Assembly (NCBI RefSeq): GCF_019746665.1
Contig: NZ_JAIERS010000005.1
Coordinates: 339,581-403,580, forward strand
DNA length: 64,000 bases
Source of the DNA: Sphingomonas sp.
Lineage (GTDB): Bacteria > Pseudomonadota > Alphaproteobacteria > Sphingomonadales > Sphingomonadaceae
Reading direction: 5' to 3'
Under the pieces are notes generated by a model. That model made no database searches. It was not told the origin of the DNA and was given only the letters and a program-made list of their open reading frames with translations. Of this stretch, positions 51,101-58,375 are shown one piece after another. The stretch's first letter is position 1, and the number at the start of each line of letters is the position of its first letter. Position numbers and translations under genes: made by a program.

Positions 51101-52106
51101 CAGCAGCTTGGGGTACGGCTCGCCCCTCCTTACCGGGTTCGGGGGGCTAGCCCCGCTCGATCGCGTCCGTTTGGGGGTGCTGGGAGCCGGCGGGATCGTG
51201 AACGCCGCCAATTCGCAGTGGCTGGGCGATGCCGACTTGATCACGCTGCTCGGCACGGCAGCAGCGATTTCGGGGCAAGGCGCGCTCGCGACGCGCAGCA
51301 CCGTGACGGACGGCTATCTGGGCGGCGCGCTCTCGGTGCGTCTCGCTCCGCACCCGCTCAACAGCAACTATCTGGGCACCGACACGATCGCCTATCCAGG
51401 CGGCGCCGGGGTGAGCGCGCTTCAGCCGCAGGAGGCTGGCGCCAACGTCACCGAGGCGCGGGTGGCGAGCGCGATCAGCGGACAGTCGGCGTGGGCTACC
51501 TATGGGGGCCTGGTGCCTGGCAACGTTGCCGGCCAGGTCCAGTACCTCAACACGAGCGGCAATCTTGACGGTCTTGCCCGCGTGATCGATCGTCGGCTGA
51601 CGCTGCTGGTGCGCGCCGATGGTACCACGGTGGTTACAGAGACCCTGGTGGTGACCGCGATCGGGGTCGCGGCGGCGATCGCCGGGCAGGGTGCCGGCGC
51701 GACCGCGAACACGCTGGCCCAGCTCGATCCCACAGCCGCCTCGCGCCTCGCCGCGATCTCTGGCGGCGGGGTCCAGGTGGCTGCACTCTATGCGACCATC
51801 CGCAAAGTGATGGCGCCAGGCGACTCCATCAATCTCGACGCGGCTGCTGGCATCCAGGCGGGCGGCGACAGCGGCAATGTCCGCGTCATCATTCAGGTCT
51901 CGCCAGCCGATGCCAATGCTTGGAGCAACGTCGCCACCGGCGCCTATGTCTTCGTCGGCGCCAGCGAGCCGGCATATGCGACCGCCGCAGGCAGCTTCAC
52001 CAACAGCTCCGGCCAACAGGTCTATGAATTCCGTGCCATCGTCGATCGGACGTCCGAAACGGCGGGCGGCGCAGTGGTTTCCTCGCAGAGTTTCCTGCGG
52101 GGTTGA
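48192..52106 (+). CDS. Repeat-rich tail tip / host-specificity protein
   Basis: A 1304-residue protein. The N-terminal ~430 residues look like a baseplate/tail-tip module (WTDAPITVWVGDDD, GTGGVEGIPEAKERIKRRSW). From residue ~410 on, the motif (A/S)xI(A/S)GQ(G/S)A(L/W)AT occurs twelve times about every 66 residues, often preceded by QEAGANVTEARVAS. Two DNA segments of 413 bp inside it are identical. The C-terminal ~120 residues are unlike the repeats. Tail-fibre-like attachment to the host is likely; the repeats should recombine readily. Confidence 0.75.
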   Translation: MSELILVEAQPWAPDGTPVAVRLAGGGSRGYTHRGFLDWVPGIASKPRFTAQIGFNVADGGFTGGAVPTTGALGFLPSDPAVISALAQLVWTDAPITVWVGDDDLADPVWTTLLVGTVAGMIARGGQASFTIADLSRDLAKPLLTDRFAGTGGVEGIPEAKERIKRRSWGRCWNVEARILDKANSIYELGDPARPLLAIDAVKDKGRAADQVTVLGWQGSVAATFAALQAASAPAGGAVVAPSIGCVKWWTQPAGPLTADLRGETGTGYVESCAAIAARVIAARAPTMAVTGLAEAIAARPGACGLHVDQDSETAGQALDRLLLGASLLWIVEPTGVVRLAPIAFTGAVETQVAIEAEREAVYKPVTERLLGYQRNQRQHSDGELSAVFQASDGTYRDGTPIEDLKPAERGANVTQTNVAAAISGQGALATRSTVTDGYLGGALSVRLAPHPLNSNFLGTDTIAYPGGAGVSALQPQEAGANVTEARVASAIAGQGALATISSLGYGSPLLTGFGGLAPLDRVRLGVLGAGGIVNAANSQWLGDADLITLLGTAAAISGQGALATRSTVTDGYLGGALSVRLAPHPLNSNYLGTDTIAYPGGTGVSALQPQEAGANVTEARVASAISGQSAWATYGAVAPVTVAARVSRIQDDGYIYSSSVYNDIGSAGVLRDRWPAEFGANVTESRVASAIAGQGALATQNNAGWSQITSVPTRLRPSPIFGESWLDISVLPYSNGAGVDTLRPQEAGANVTETRVASAISGQGALATISSLGYGSPLLTGFGGLAPLDRVRLGVLGAGGIVNAANSQWLGDADLITLLGTAAAISGQGALATRSTVTDGYLGGALSVRLAPHPLNSNYLGTDTIAYPGGAGVSALQPQEAGANVTEARVASAISGQSAWATYGAVAPVTVAARVSRIQDDGYIYSSSVYNDIGSAGVLRDRWPAEFGANVTEARVASGIAGQGALATISSLGYGSPLLTGFGGLAPLDRVRLGVLGAGGIVNAANSQWLGDADLITLLGTAAAISGQGALATRSTVTDGYLGGALSVRLAPHPLNSNYLGTDTIAYPGGAGVSALQPQEAGANVTEARVASAISGQSAWATYGGLVPGNVAGQVQYLNTSGNLDGLARVIDRRLTLLVRADGTTVVTETLVVTAIGVAAAIAGQGAGATANTLAQLDPTAASRLAAISGGGVQVAALYATIRKVMAPGDSINLDAAAGIQAGGDSGNVRVIIQVSPADANAWSNVATGAYVFVGASEPAYATAAGSFTNSSGQQVYEFRAIVDRTSETAGGAVVSSQSFLRG
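50478..50890 (+). repeat. 413-bp direct repeat, copy 1 (in tail-tip gene)
   Basis: Identical base for base to 51078-51490, offset exactly 600 bases (200 codons). A third, diverged copy lies around 49670-50090. Loss of one copy would remove 200 residues in frame. Confidence 0.9.
51078..51490 (+). repeat. 413-bp direct repeat, copy 2 (in tail-tip gene)
   Basis: Identical to 50478-50890. The spacer between copies (50891-51077) itself matches 50084-50240 closely, including the SRIQDDGYIYSSSVYNDIGS segment. Confidence 0.9.
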
Positions 52107-52119
52107 TGAGGAGGATGAG

Positions 52120-52506
52120 ATGACGACTTTCGACGGTCTTGCCGATGCCGCCAATGCGGCGCGACGGGTGCTGATCCTGGGGGCGACCGGCTTGCCCGCC
52201 GCGATCGCCGACAAGCTGGCGCCGCTGACTGGCACCGGCACCTCGCCGGTGGACCTGATCTGCGGTTTTGCCGAGGCGGTGTATGCTCACCCCGGCGAGG
52301 CCAATGCCGAGGTGAAGGACATCGCCGGCGGCTGCGCCCTGTTCGCCGAGGGCTTTGGCTTCCACGGCATGAATGCCGACGCGCGCGGCACCAAGATCGC
52401 GCGCGTGCTCGCCGGCCAGAACGTGGCCAACGCGCCTGTGCCCAAGGCTGAGTGGCAAGTGCCGGCCGACGAAGAAGCACCGGCCGAGCCGGCGGCGGCA
52501 AGCTAG
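52120..52506 (+). CDS. Phage tail-region protein, hypothetical
   Basis: A 128-residue protein starting MTTFDGLADAANAARRVLIL, with GAGGATGAG before the ATG. Helical, with a Glu/Pro/Ala tail. Unassigned; position suggests tail fibre chaperone or structural role. Confidence 0.55.
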   Translation: MTTFDGLADAANAARRVLILGATGLPAAIADKLAPLTGTGTSPVDLICGFAEAVYAHPGEANAEVKDIAGGCALFAEGFGFHGMNADARGTKIARVLAGQNVANAPVPKAEWQVPADEEAPAEPAAAS

Positions 52507-52517
52507 GAGTTCGATCC

Positions 52518-52874
52518 GTGGCTAGCGTCGATCCCGCCTATGGCCAGTGGCTGAAAGCGGACGCGCTCTACTTGCGCGCCCGCCCAGCCGGCGCTGGTAT
52601 CTGGGGCGATCGGGGAGCGTCGCTCAAGGCGATGTCTCCCTTCGCCTTGCGCGACGATGCGGCGGCCGAGGCGGATCGGCAGGCGCTGTTCCTGGCCGGG
52701 CCGCTGGTACGCGACCGTGTGCTGGTGCCAGGCCAGCGCCGCGATCTGATCGGCCGCGCCGTGCAGATCATCGGCGACCAGCTCGGCTATGAGCAGCCGC
52801 GCACTGTGTTCGTAATTGGGATCGACGAAGGGTCGAGCGAGACTGTGCTGACCGTAATCAGGAGCTTGGCATGA
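52518..52874 (+). CDS. Phage tail-region protein, hypothetical
   Basis: A 118-residue protein starting at GTG: ASVDPAYGQWLKADALYLRA, RDLIGRAVQIIGDQLGYEQP. Eleven bases after the previous gene. Unassigned. Confidence 0.55.
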   Translation: MASVDPAYGQWLKADALYLRARPAGAGIWGDRGASLKAMSPFALRDDAAAEADRQALFLAGPLVRDRVLVPGQRRDLIGRAVQIIGDQLGYEQPRTVFVIGIDEGSSETVLTVIRSLA

Positions 52875-53626
52875 CGGTACGCGCGATCGTTCGGCCGTGT
52901 GCAGTGGCCGATGTTCAAGCAGCGAACGTTGTGGCTGCTCCGAATGTCGCCACCGCTGAACCCAAGGCGGTCGCGGAGCTTGGTGGCAACCAGGAGCAAG
53001 ACGTCGCGATCTCGATCGTTTTGCCAACTGCTCAGCAAATCGATACAATAGTCGTCGGCTTCGCCTCGGGTGCGACACCGCCCTTGGGCTTTTGGTGCGG
53101 CATCAACGGGCCTTACGAGCGATCTCTGGGCACCGTTGCTCCGTTGACGACTGCGATCGAAGGTGGGCGTCAGCACTATATTCTGCAGCTGCCTGCGCCT
53201 TTTATGGTCCGATACATCAATCTGGGACATGCGGCCGGCCTAGGCCGGAGCCAGATCGGCTTGTTCGCAGCCGGGCTTGCCTTTCGCCCCACTTGGGGCG
53301 GCGAATGGGGCGGCGGTATTGGCCTGACGGATACCGGCACCGCCACCCGCCGCCGTGACGGGGGCTTCGGCATCGATCCCGGTGTCTCGGCCGCGCAGAT
53401 GCAATGGACGTTCGGCGATCTGTCGGACGGCGAGCGCCAGCAGCTTTTCGGCATGCTCAAGCAGCGTGGCGCTACCACCACGCCTTTCCTGGTGATCGAG
53501 GGCGGTGACAATGGTCCCAGCTCAACCGAAGAGGTGCATTGGGGCCTCTTCACCCGGATCGAACCTTATGAGCGCCAGGCGCCGGGCATGAGCCGATGGT
53601 CGCTGCGTTTCGAGGACTGGGAATGA
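52871..53626 (+). CDS. Phage tail protein, hypothetical
   Basis: A 251-residue protein with a beta-rich core (QHYILQLPAPFMVRYINLGH) and FRPTWGGEWGGGIGLTDTGT, then MSRWSLRFEDWE at the end. ATGA overlaps on both sides. Probably a tail-tip component next to the endolysin gene. Confidence 0.6.
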   Translation: MTVRAIVRPCAVADVQAANVVAAPNVATAEPKAVAELGGNQEQDVAISIVLPTAQQIDTIVVGFASGATPPLGFWCGINGPYERSLGTVAPLTTAIEGGRQHYILQLPAPFMVRYINLGHAAGLGRSQIGLFAAGLAFRPTWGGEWGGGIGLTDTGTATRRRDGGFGIDPGVSAAQMQWTFGDLSDGERQQLFGMLKQRGATTTPFLVIEGGDNGPSSTEEVHWGLFTRIEPYERQAPGMSRWSLRFEDWE

Positions 53627-54273
53627 CGGCGCGACGTTCGGCCGTGCCGATGCCCACGGGCAAGGGCGCTCGTGCGCGCGGCTATGTCGGCCCTGTCATG
53701 GCTGGTCTTTCGCCCTTCGAACGTGCCGTTGCCCACACGCTGGGCATCGAAGGCGGCTACAGCGATCATCCATCCGATCGCGGCGGGAAAACCAACTGGG
53801 GCATCACGGAGCAGGTGGCGCGCGATTTTGGCTATCAGGGGCCGATGGAAGCGCTGCCCAAGGCCACCGCACTCGACATCTATCGCAAGCTCTACTGGGA
53901 GCGGATCGGGCTCGACTGGGTTGCCCTTGTTGACGAACAGGTCGCGCTGGAGGTGTTTGACACCGGCGTAAACCAGGGCGTGGGCTATGCGGTGCGCTAT
54001 CTGCAACGCGTGCTCAATGCGCTCAACCGCCAGGGCCGCGATTATCCCGATATCGCGGTCGATGGCAGCGCCGGGCCGAAAACCCGGGATGCCATGCGCG
54101 CCCTGTATCGGCTGCGCGGCGCCGCCGGCCGACAAGTGCTTCTGACGTACCTCAACGCGCTCCAAGGCGCTCGCTACATCGACCTCGCCGAGGCCCGGCT
54201 GGCGAACGAGGATTTCATCTTTGGCTGGGCGCAGCGGGTCAAGCTGCCAGCAGCCGACAGGGGTGCTGCATGA
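53623..54273 (+). CDS. Endolysin, glycoside hydrolase 108 family
   Basis: A 216-residue lysozyme-like enzyme. HTLGIEGGYSDHPSDRGGKT with the catalytic Glu (GIEGG) and NWGIT are the GH108 signature; the C-terminal part (DIAVDGSAGPKTRDAMRALY) is a peptidoglycan-binding module. It has no signal peptide, so the holin-like protein encoded next should let it reach the wall. Confidence 0.92.
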   Translation: MTARRSAVPMPTGKGARARGYVGPVMAGLSPFERAVAHTLGIEGGYSDHPSDRGGKTNWGITEQVARDFGYQGPMEALPKATALDIYRKLYWERIGLDWVALVDEQVALEVFDTGVNQGVGYAVRYLQRVLNALNRQGRDYPDIAVDGSAGPKTRDAMRALYRLRGAAGRQVLLTYLNALQGARYIDLAEARLANEDFIFGWAQRVKLPAADRGAA

Positions 54274-54803
54274 CCGTTGCAACCATGAGATCGAGCGGCA
54301 CGCCATCGCCGTTAGAAGCTGGCACGCATGATGCCAATATCGCCGGTTTGGCGCCGCCTATTCCGTTCGATCTTGGTACCTTGCCGATCGCCGGCGCGGC
54401 GCAAGTGGCGGAACGATTTGGCCTGCCCGGCTTGCCCGAAATCTCCGCCGCGATTGGCTCGACAGCTGCGGTAGCCAAGGCCGTTTTGGGCGAAGGCGCC
54501 TCTGCCGCCCCGGTGGACGCGACCGATGATCTCGCGGAAGCTGAAGCGCCGGCATGGCTGGGCGCCACGGCGAAACTGATCCGTCCGCTGTGCGTCGGCG
54601 CTCTTATGGCGATCCCCACCGTGGGGGCTGCGAGCGTCGGCATCGTGGCGATGTTCAGCCCCGCGACTGCGCTCGGAATGGCCGACGCCTCGACGCGGTT
54701 TCTGGCCGGCATCCCCGGTGACATTGTGGTCCTGATCGGCGCCCTGGCCGGCGGCTACACCGCAGCCCGTTCGGCTGAGAAGATCGTGGGGCTACGCCGC
54801 TAA
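54270..54803 (+). CDS. Holin-like membrane protein
   Basis: A 177-residue protein with about two C-terminal membrane segments (RPLCVGALMAIPTVGAASVG and IPGDIVVLIGALAGGYTAAR), after an Ala-rich soluble part. Directly after the endolysin (ATGA), last phage gene. Likely releases the endolysin; the number of segments is uncertain. Confidence 0.65.
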   Translation: MTVATMRSSGTPSPLEAGTHDANIAGLAPPIPFDLGTLPIAGAAQVAERFGLPGLPEISAAIGSTAAVAKAVLGEGASAAPVDATDDLAEAEAPAWLGATAKLIRPLCVGALMAIPTVGAASVGIVAMFSPATALGMADASTRFLAGIPGDIVVLIGALAGGYTAARSAEKIVGLRR

Positions 54804-54896
54804 CCGGCCGGCTCAAGCGACTTGCAACAGCCCTGCAATTGCATGGCGCTCATCGCTCGCGTCGAATTTTTGGCCGGGAATTTTTGGCCGGCTACA
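54804..54896. repeat. Prophage right end with transposase-site-like repeats
   Basis: Read inward from the CA at 54896 the end is TGTAGCCGGCCAAAAATT, then a second CCGGCCAAAAATTCGACG. The GGCCAAAAA core also occurs at the left end. About 93 bases without a gene. Confidence 0.8.
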
Positions 54897-54901
54897 CCGA
54901 T
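54897..54901. repeat. Target-site duplication, right copy (CCGAT)
   Basis: Same five bases as 14626-14630, immediately after the terminal CA of the prophage. Confidence 0.9.
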
Positions 54902-55021
54902 GCCGACGATCATCTCGAACACATCGTCGGGCATCAGATCGGCCATGCGCAGCGCCCCCGTCGTCGCCACCTGCGTGCCAAGTTCCACGATCTTGCCAAG
55001 ATCGATGCTCACCAGATCCAT
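54897..55021 (-). pseudogene. N-terminal fragment of the host 51-residue small protein, split by the prophage
   Basis: Starts at ATG 55021 with AAGGGGAG five bases upstream, an excellent ribosome site. It reads MDLVSIDLGKIVELGTQ, VATTGALRMADLMPDDVF, EMIVGIG and then enters the prophage. Joined to 14595-14625 the original protein was 51 residues, acidic, ending GMLIYELDPS. In the present sequence the frame runs on through the phage end to 54800 as a chimera. It is the first gene of the broken host operon whose next genes are 13660-14595 and 12800-13669. Role unknown; a precursor or adaptor peptide is possible. Confidence 0.75.
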
Positions 55022-55128
55022 CGCTACTCCCCTTTTCCGCCGATCCTAGCGATCGGCGCGCGTCGGGAAATTTACATCGCTGTAACGGGGACTTGGCGGC
55101 ACAGCCGCGCCTGTGTAAGCGCGCTGCG
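55022..55128. promoter_or_regulatory. Divergent promoter region of the broken operon and the thioesterases
   Basis: Contains the palindrome TTACA-tcgc-TGTAA (55072-55085) and CGATCctagCGATCG (about 55041-55055). It once drove the small-peptide/cupin operon leftward. A dyad of this kind could be a site for the winged-helix regulator at 12058-12702; unproven. Confidence 0.45.
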
Positions 55129-55557
55129 GTGAGCACCGGCTTCGATCCCCGCCTGTTCTTGAGCTTCGGCAAGCGCGGCCATGGCGGGCTGCTGGGCATC
55201 GATTATCACGATCACGGCGAGGATTGGTGCACGCTGAAGCTGCCCTTCCGCCCGAACCTGATCGGCAATGTCGAATCGGGGGTGCTCGCCTCGGGGCCGA
55301 TCCTGACGATGATGGACATGGCGACGAGTATCGCGGTGTGGCTGAAGCTCGGCACGTTCCGCGCGCACGCGACGCTCGATCTGCGGATCGACTATCTGCG
55401 CCCCGCGACTCCGGGGAAGACGGTTTACGGTCGCGGCGAATGCTACCGGATCACCCGCGCGATCTCGTTCATCCGCGGCCAGGCGCATGACGGCGACCCC
55501 GACGATCCGCTCGCCCATGTCGCCGGCACCTATATGTTCACCGAGCCGCAGCCATGA
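55129..55557 (+). CDS. PaaI-type acyl-CoA thioesterase (hotdog fold), first of two
   Basis: A 142-residue hotdog protein: RPNLIGNVESGVLASGPILT, MMDMATSIAVWL, HATLDLRIDYLRPATPGKTV. The GTG at 55129 gives the natural N-terminus. Overlaps the next gene (ATGA). Together they may form a heteromer. Substrate unknown. Confidence 0.85.
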   Translation: MSTGFDPRLFLSFGKRGHGGLLGIDYHDHGEDWCTLKLPFRPNLIGNVESGVLASGPILTMMDMATSIAVWLKLGTFRAHATLDLRIDYLRPATPGKTVYGRGECYRITRAISFIRGQAHDGDPDDPLAHVAGTYMFTEPQP

Positions 55558-55940
55558 AGCTGCCGCCCTATGCCGATCTGCTCGGCCTGAGCGTCGATCT
55601 CGAGCCCGGGCTGCCGCCCTTGCTGACGATGCCGTTCACCGATGGCGTGACCGGGCGCCCCGGCTTCCTGCACGGCGGCGCGATCGGCGGCCTGCTCGAG
55701 GTCGCGGCGATCGCGGCGCTGCAACAGGCGCTCGATGCCGAGGGCGGTGGGCGGGTGAAGCCGATCGGGGTGACGATCGACTTCATGCGCGGCGGCCGCG
55801 AGAAGCTGACGCGCGCCCGCGGCATCGTGACGCGGCTGGGGACGCGGGTGGCGAATGTCGACGCGCTCGCCTGGCAGGACGCCGAGGACCGCCCGATCGC
55901 GCGCGCGCGGATGAATTATCTGGTGATGCGCGCGGGGTAG
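55554..55940 (+). CDS. PaaI-type acyl-CoA thioesterase (hotdog fold), second of two
   Basis: A 128-residue hotdog protein: FLHGGAIGGLLEVAAIAALQ, KPIGVTIDFMRGGREKLTRA. The HGG motif is the PaaI signature. Translationally coupled to the gene before it. Confidence 0.87.
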   Translation: MKLPPYADLLGLSVDLEPGLPPLLTMPFTDGVTGRPGFLHGGAIGGLLEVAAIAALQQALDAEGGGRVKPIGVTIDFMRGGREKLTRARGIVTRLGTRVANVDALAWQDAEDRPIARARMNYLVMRAG

Positions 55941-56058
55941 GGGGCGGGAAGGCCGTCTGCGATCGCCCGCAAGGACGGTCTTCCCGCCGAAATGACCGTA
56001 TGACACAAGCAGACGTTGGACTGTTGACCGTCGATCAGGTTCGCGCTCCATTGGAGCA

Positions 56059-56601
56059 ATGTCGATTGCGGAAAAACGAGCGAACCGCACCACCGTCGTG
56101 ATGGGCTCCGCTCGGGGCGATGGCAACACGGCCGCCGCCGTCCTTCATTTGAGTCAAAAACTTGGCATGCCGCCGAGCGTAGCCGATCTCTCCCGGCTCA
56201 GAATCTTCCCATTTGAATACGGTCGCCATGACGACCGCGATGATTTCCGAGCGGTGATCGAGATGATGCTCGAGAGCGATCATGTCGTCTTTGCGACGCC
56301 AGTTTACTGGTATTCTATGTCCAGTCCAATGAAAGCGTTCTTTGATCGGCTAACCGATCTGTTGTTCGATCCGGCCAGCCGCAAAATCGGGCGTGCGCTA
56401 GCGGGCCGATCGATCTGGCTCCTCGCTACGGGGACGGACGAGGATCTGCCTTCCGGTTTCCAAGAGCCATTTGCACGGACGGCCATGTACTTCGGCATGA
56501 TCTGGCGTGAAGCCATCTACTGCCAATCGATCAAAGGCTTGGCGCTTACGCCCGAAGCGCTGACTGGAGCCGAAAGGCTGGCAAAGCTGATCGTCGCCTA
56601 G
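56059..56601 (+). CDS. NADPH-dependent FMN reductase/flavodoxin-fold protein
   Basis: A 180-residue protein with VMGSARGDGNTA (FMN phosphate loop) and FATPVYWYSMSSPMKAFFDR, the second FMN-contacting stretch of NAD(P)H-dependent FMN-reductase-like enzymes. Cytoplasmic. About 118 bases after the thioesterases; independent transcription is possible. Confidence 0.85.
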   Translation: MSIAEKRANRTTVVMGSARGDGNTAAAVLHLSQKLGMPPSVADLSRLRIFPFEYGRHDDRDDFRAVIEMMLESDHVVFATPVYWYSMSSPMKAFFDRLTDLLFDPASRKIGRALAGRSIWLLATGTDEDLPSGFQEPFARTAMYFGMIWREAIYCQSIKGLALTPEALTGAERLAKLIVA

Positions 56602-56644
56602 CGACCCCGTTTTTGCCGTTTGGAGGCTTGGGTTTCGGATCGCG

Positions 56645-57064
56645 TTATCGGTCTTTCAGGATTCCTATGATACGGGATTCCTGCGCATAGCTAAATTCAC
56701 CTTCTCCCAGCCACGCGCGGCCATCGGGATAACGCAATTCCACCCCTGACAATTCCCGCTCATCCGCAAGGCGCATATTGACCCCCACCATCGAGTTGCC
56801 GATTTTCGCGATTTTAGCATCGGTCGGTTCGAAATGGCTTGTTGATCCGCATCGTGGACAGAAGCGGATCGAGACACCAGGTTCAGGCTTGTCACTACGA
56901 TTGTAGACCGCTGTCGTACCTTCAACAGAGACTTCGCTTGGTTGAAAGTAGCCCCAGATTGCACCGGACTTTTGGCACAGGCTGCAATTGCATTCGTGAA
57001 TGAAGTCGGGGCGCTTTTCCAATTCTAAACGGACTTGGCCACAATGACAGGAGAGGTTCAGCAT
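56645..57064 (-). CDS. GFA/CENP-V-family zinc protein
   Basis: A 139-residue protein with the full GFA cysteine set: CHCGQVRLE, CNCSLCQKSG and CPRCGSTSHF. The fold binds zinc; the family name comes from glutathione-dependent formaldehyde-activating enzyme, but most members are uncharacterised. Convergent with the flavin reductase. Confidence 0.88.
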   Translation of the reverse strand: MLNLSCHCGQVRLELEKRPDFIHECNCSLCQKSGAIWGYFQPSEVSVEGTTAVYNRSDKPEPGVSIRFCPRCGSTSHFEPTDAKIAKIGNSMVGVNMRLADERELSGVELRYPDGRAWLGEGEFSYAQESRIIGILKDR

Positions 57065-57166
57065 CCCGGCTTCTTACTCCAGTCGGGCACCCTTTAGAAC
57101 GATGATTGTCAGCTAGTCTCGCCGGGGGCGCAATAGCGGACTGTCGCCAAACCACCCCCAAGCCCC

Positions 57167-58282
57167 CTATCGCGGCGTCAGCTTCAGCAGCCGTCCCGTC
57201 GATCCCTGGCGCCCGTCTTCCAGCAGCCAGATCGCGCCGTCGGGGCCTTGCTCCACCTCGCGGATGCGGGCGTCCATCGGCCATTGGTCTGCCTTGCGCG
57301 CGTTGGTGCCGTCGAGATGGACATGCACCAGCGCCTGGCTCGATAGCCCACCGATGAACGCGTCGCCGCGCCACTGCGGGAACAGCTTGCCCGAATAGAT
57401 CATCAGCCCGCCCGGCGAGATCACCGGGTTCCACCAGACCTTGGGCGCCTCATAGCCGTCGCCGGGCTTGTGATCGGGAATGTCGCGCCCGTCATAATGG
57501 CTGCCGTTCGACACGCGTGGCCAGCCATAATTGCGCCCCGGCAGGATCAGGTTGAGCTCGTCGCCGCCCTGCGGCCCCATCTCCTGCTCCCACAAATTGC
57601 CGGCCGCGTCGAACGCGATGCCGAGCAGGTTGCGGTGCCCGTATGACCACACCGCCGGATCGAAGCCCTTCGCCGCCAGCGGGTTGCCCGGCGCGGGCTT
57701 GCCGTCGAGCGTCAGCCGCAGCACTTTGCCGAGCGAGGCCTTGGGGTCTTGCGCGGGATCGAATTTCTGGCGCTCGCCATTGGTGTAGAACAGATATTTG
57801 CCGTCGGGCGAAAAGGCGATGCGGCCCGAATAATGGCCGTTGCCGGGGACGAAGGGGTGCGCGCGGTGGAGCGTCTCGACGCCTTCCAGCCCCGGCGCGG
57901 CGCCGTCGACCAGCTTGCCACGCGCCAGGATCACCCCCTTGCCGCCCTCGCCGGTGGTCGAATAGCTGAAATAGACGAGGCCGCTCCGCGCGAAATCGGG
58001 GGCGAGCACCACGTCCATCAGCCCGCCCTGGCCCTCGCTATCCACCTTGGGCACGCCCGCGACCACCACGCGCTGCTTGCCGTCGGCCGAAACGAGCAGC
58101 AATTGCCCGGCCTTTTCGGTCACCAGCATCCGGCCATCGGGCAGGAACGTCATCGCCCAGGGCGACTCGAAATCGGCGACCACCTGCGTCTTGAACGGTG
58201 GCTCCTGCGCACCGGCCATGCCCCCCGCCGAACATCCCGCCAGCAGGACGATAGCGCACAACTTCAGGCTTCGACGCAACAT
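57167..58282 (-). CDS. PQQ-dependent sugar dehydrogenase, lipoprotein
   Basis: A 371-residue protein. The N-terminus is a lipoprotein signal (LCAIVLLAGCSAGG), then beta-propeller wording of soluble glucose/aldose sugar dehydrogenases: ESPWAMTFLPDGRMLVTEKA, GYEAPKVWWNPVISPGGL, and GNLWEQEMGPQGGDELN. The ATG at 58282 follows AAGGAGCGGAA. It oxidises sugars or related alcohols in the periplasm with PQQ; PQQ genes are not in this window. Confidence 0.88.
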   Translation of the reverse strand: MLRRSLKLCAIVLLAGCSAGGMAGAQEPPFKTQVVADFESPWAMTFLPDGRMLVTEKAGQLLLVSADGKQRVVVAGVPKVDSEGQGGLMDVVLAPDFARSGLVYFSYSTTGEGGKGVILARGKLVDGAAPGLEGVETLHRAHPFVPGNGHYSGRIAFSPDGKYLFYTNGERQKFDPAQDPKASLGKVLRLTLDGKPAPGNPLAAKGFDPAVWSYGHRNLLGIAFDAAGNLWEQEMGPQGGDELNLILPGRNYGWPRVSNGSHYDGRDIPDHKPGDGYEAPKVWWNPVISPGGLMIYSGKLFPQWRGDAFIGGLSSQALVHVHLDGTNARKADQWPMDARIREVEQGPDGAIWLLEDGRQGSTGRLLKLTPR

Positions 58283-58375
58283 TTCCGCTCCTTTTGCCAC
58301 GCTCGGGCGCGGCACCATGATCTTTTGCCAAACAAATCCATGCGCTAAACCCTTGGTGGGGAAAAGGGGGGCCGG

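Larger units (their letters stand above)
14631..54896. mobile_element. Mu-like transposable siphovirus prophage, apparently intact, 40,266 bp
   Basis: The ends are TG...CA with a 5-bp target duplication, and removing the element restores a host reading frame with a perfect stop/start overlap. It carries a DDE transposase and B ATPase, LexA-like repressor, Ner, Mor, GemA/gp16, gp27/gp28 terminase, DUF935 portal, MuF, Gam, protease/scaffold, capsid, tail tube, tape measure, endolysin and holin-like genes. All major frames are open. The repressor sits centrally with two divergent arms, unlike Mu, whose genes run mostly one way from the left end. Confidence 0.95.

Noticed and set aside
49430..51700. 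Diversity-generating retroelement or CRISPR-like array in the tail-tip gene
   Set aside because: The repeats are in frame and coding, no reverse transcriptase is in the prophage, and there are no short uniform repeats with unique spacers.
54800..55021. 73-codon minus-strand frame at the right junction taken as a complete gene
   Set aside because: Only the first 41-42 codons are host sequence; the rest is read through the phage end, including the GGCCAAAAA repeats.
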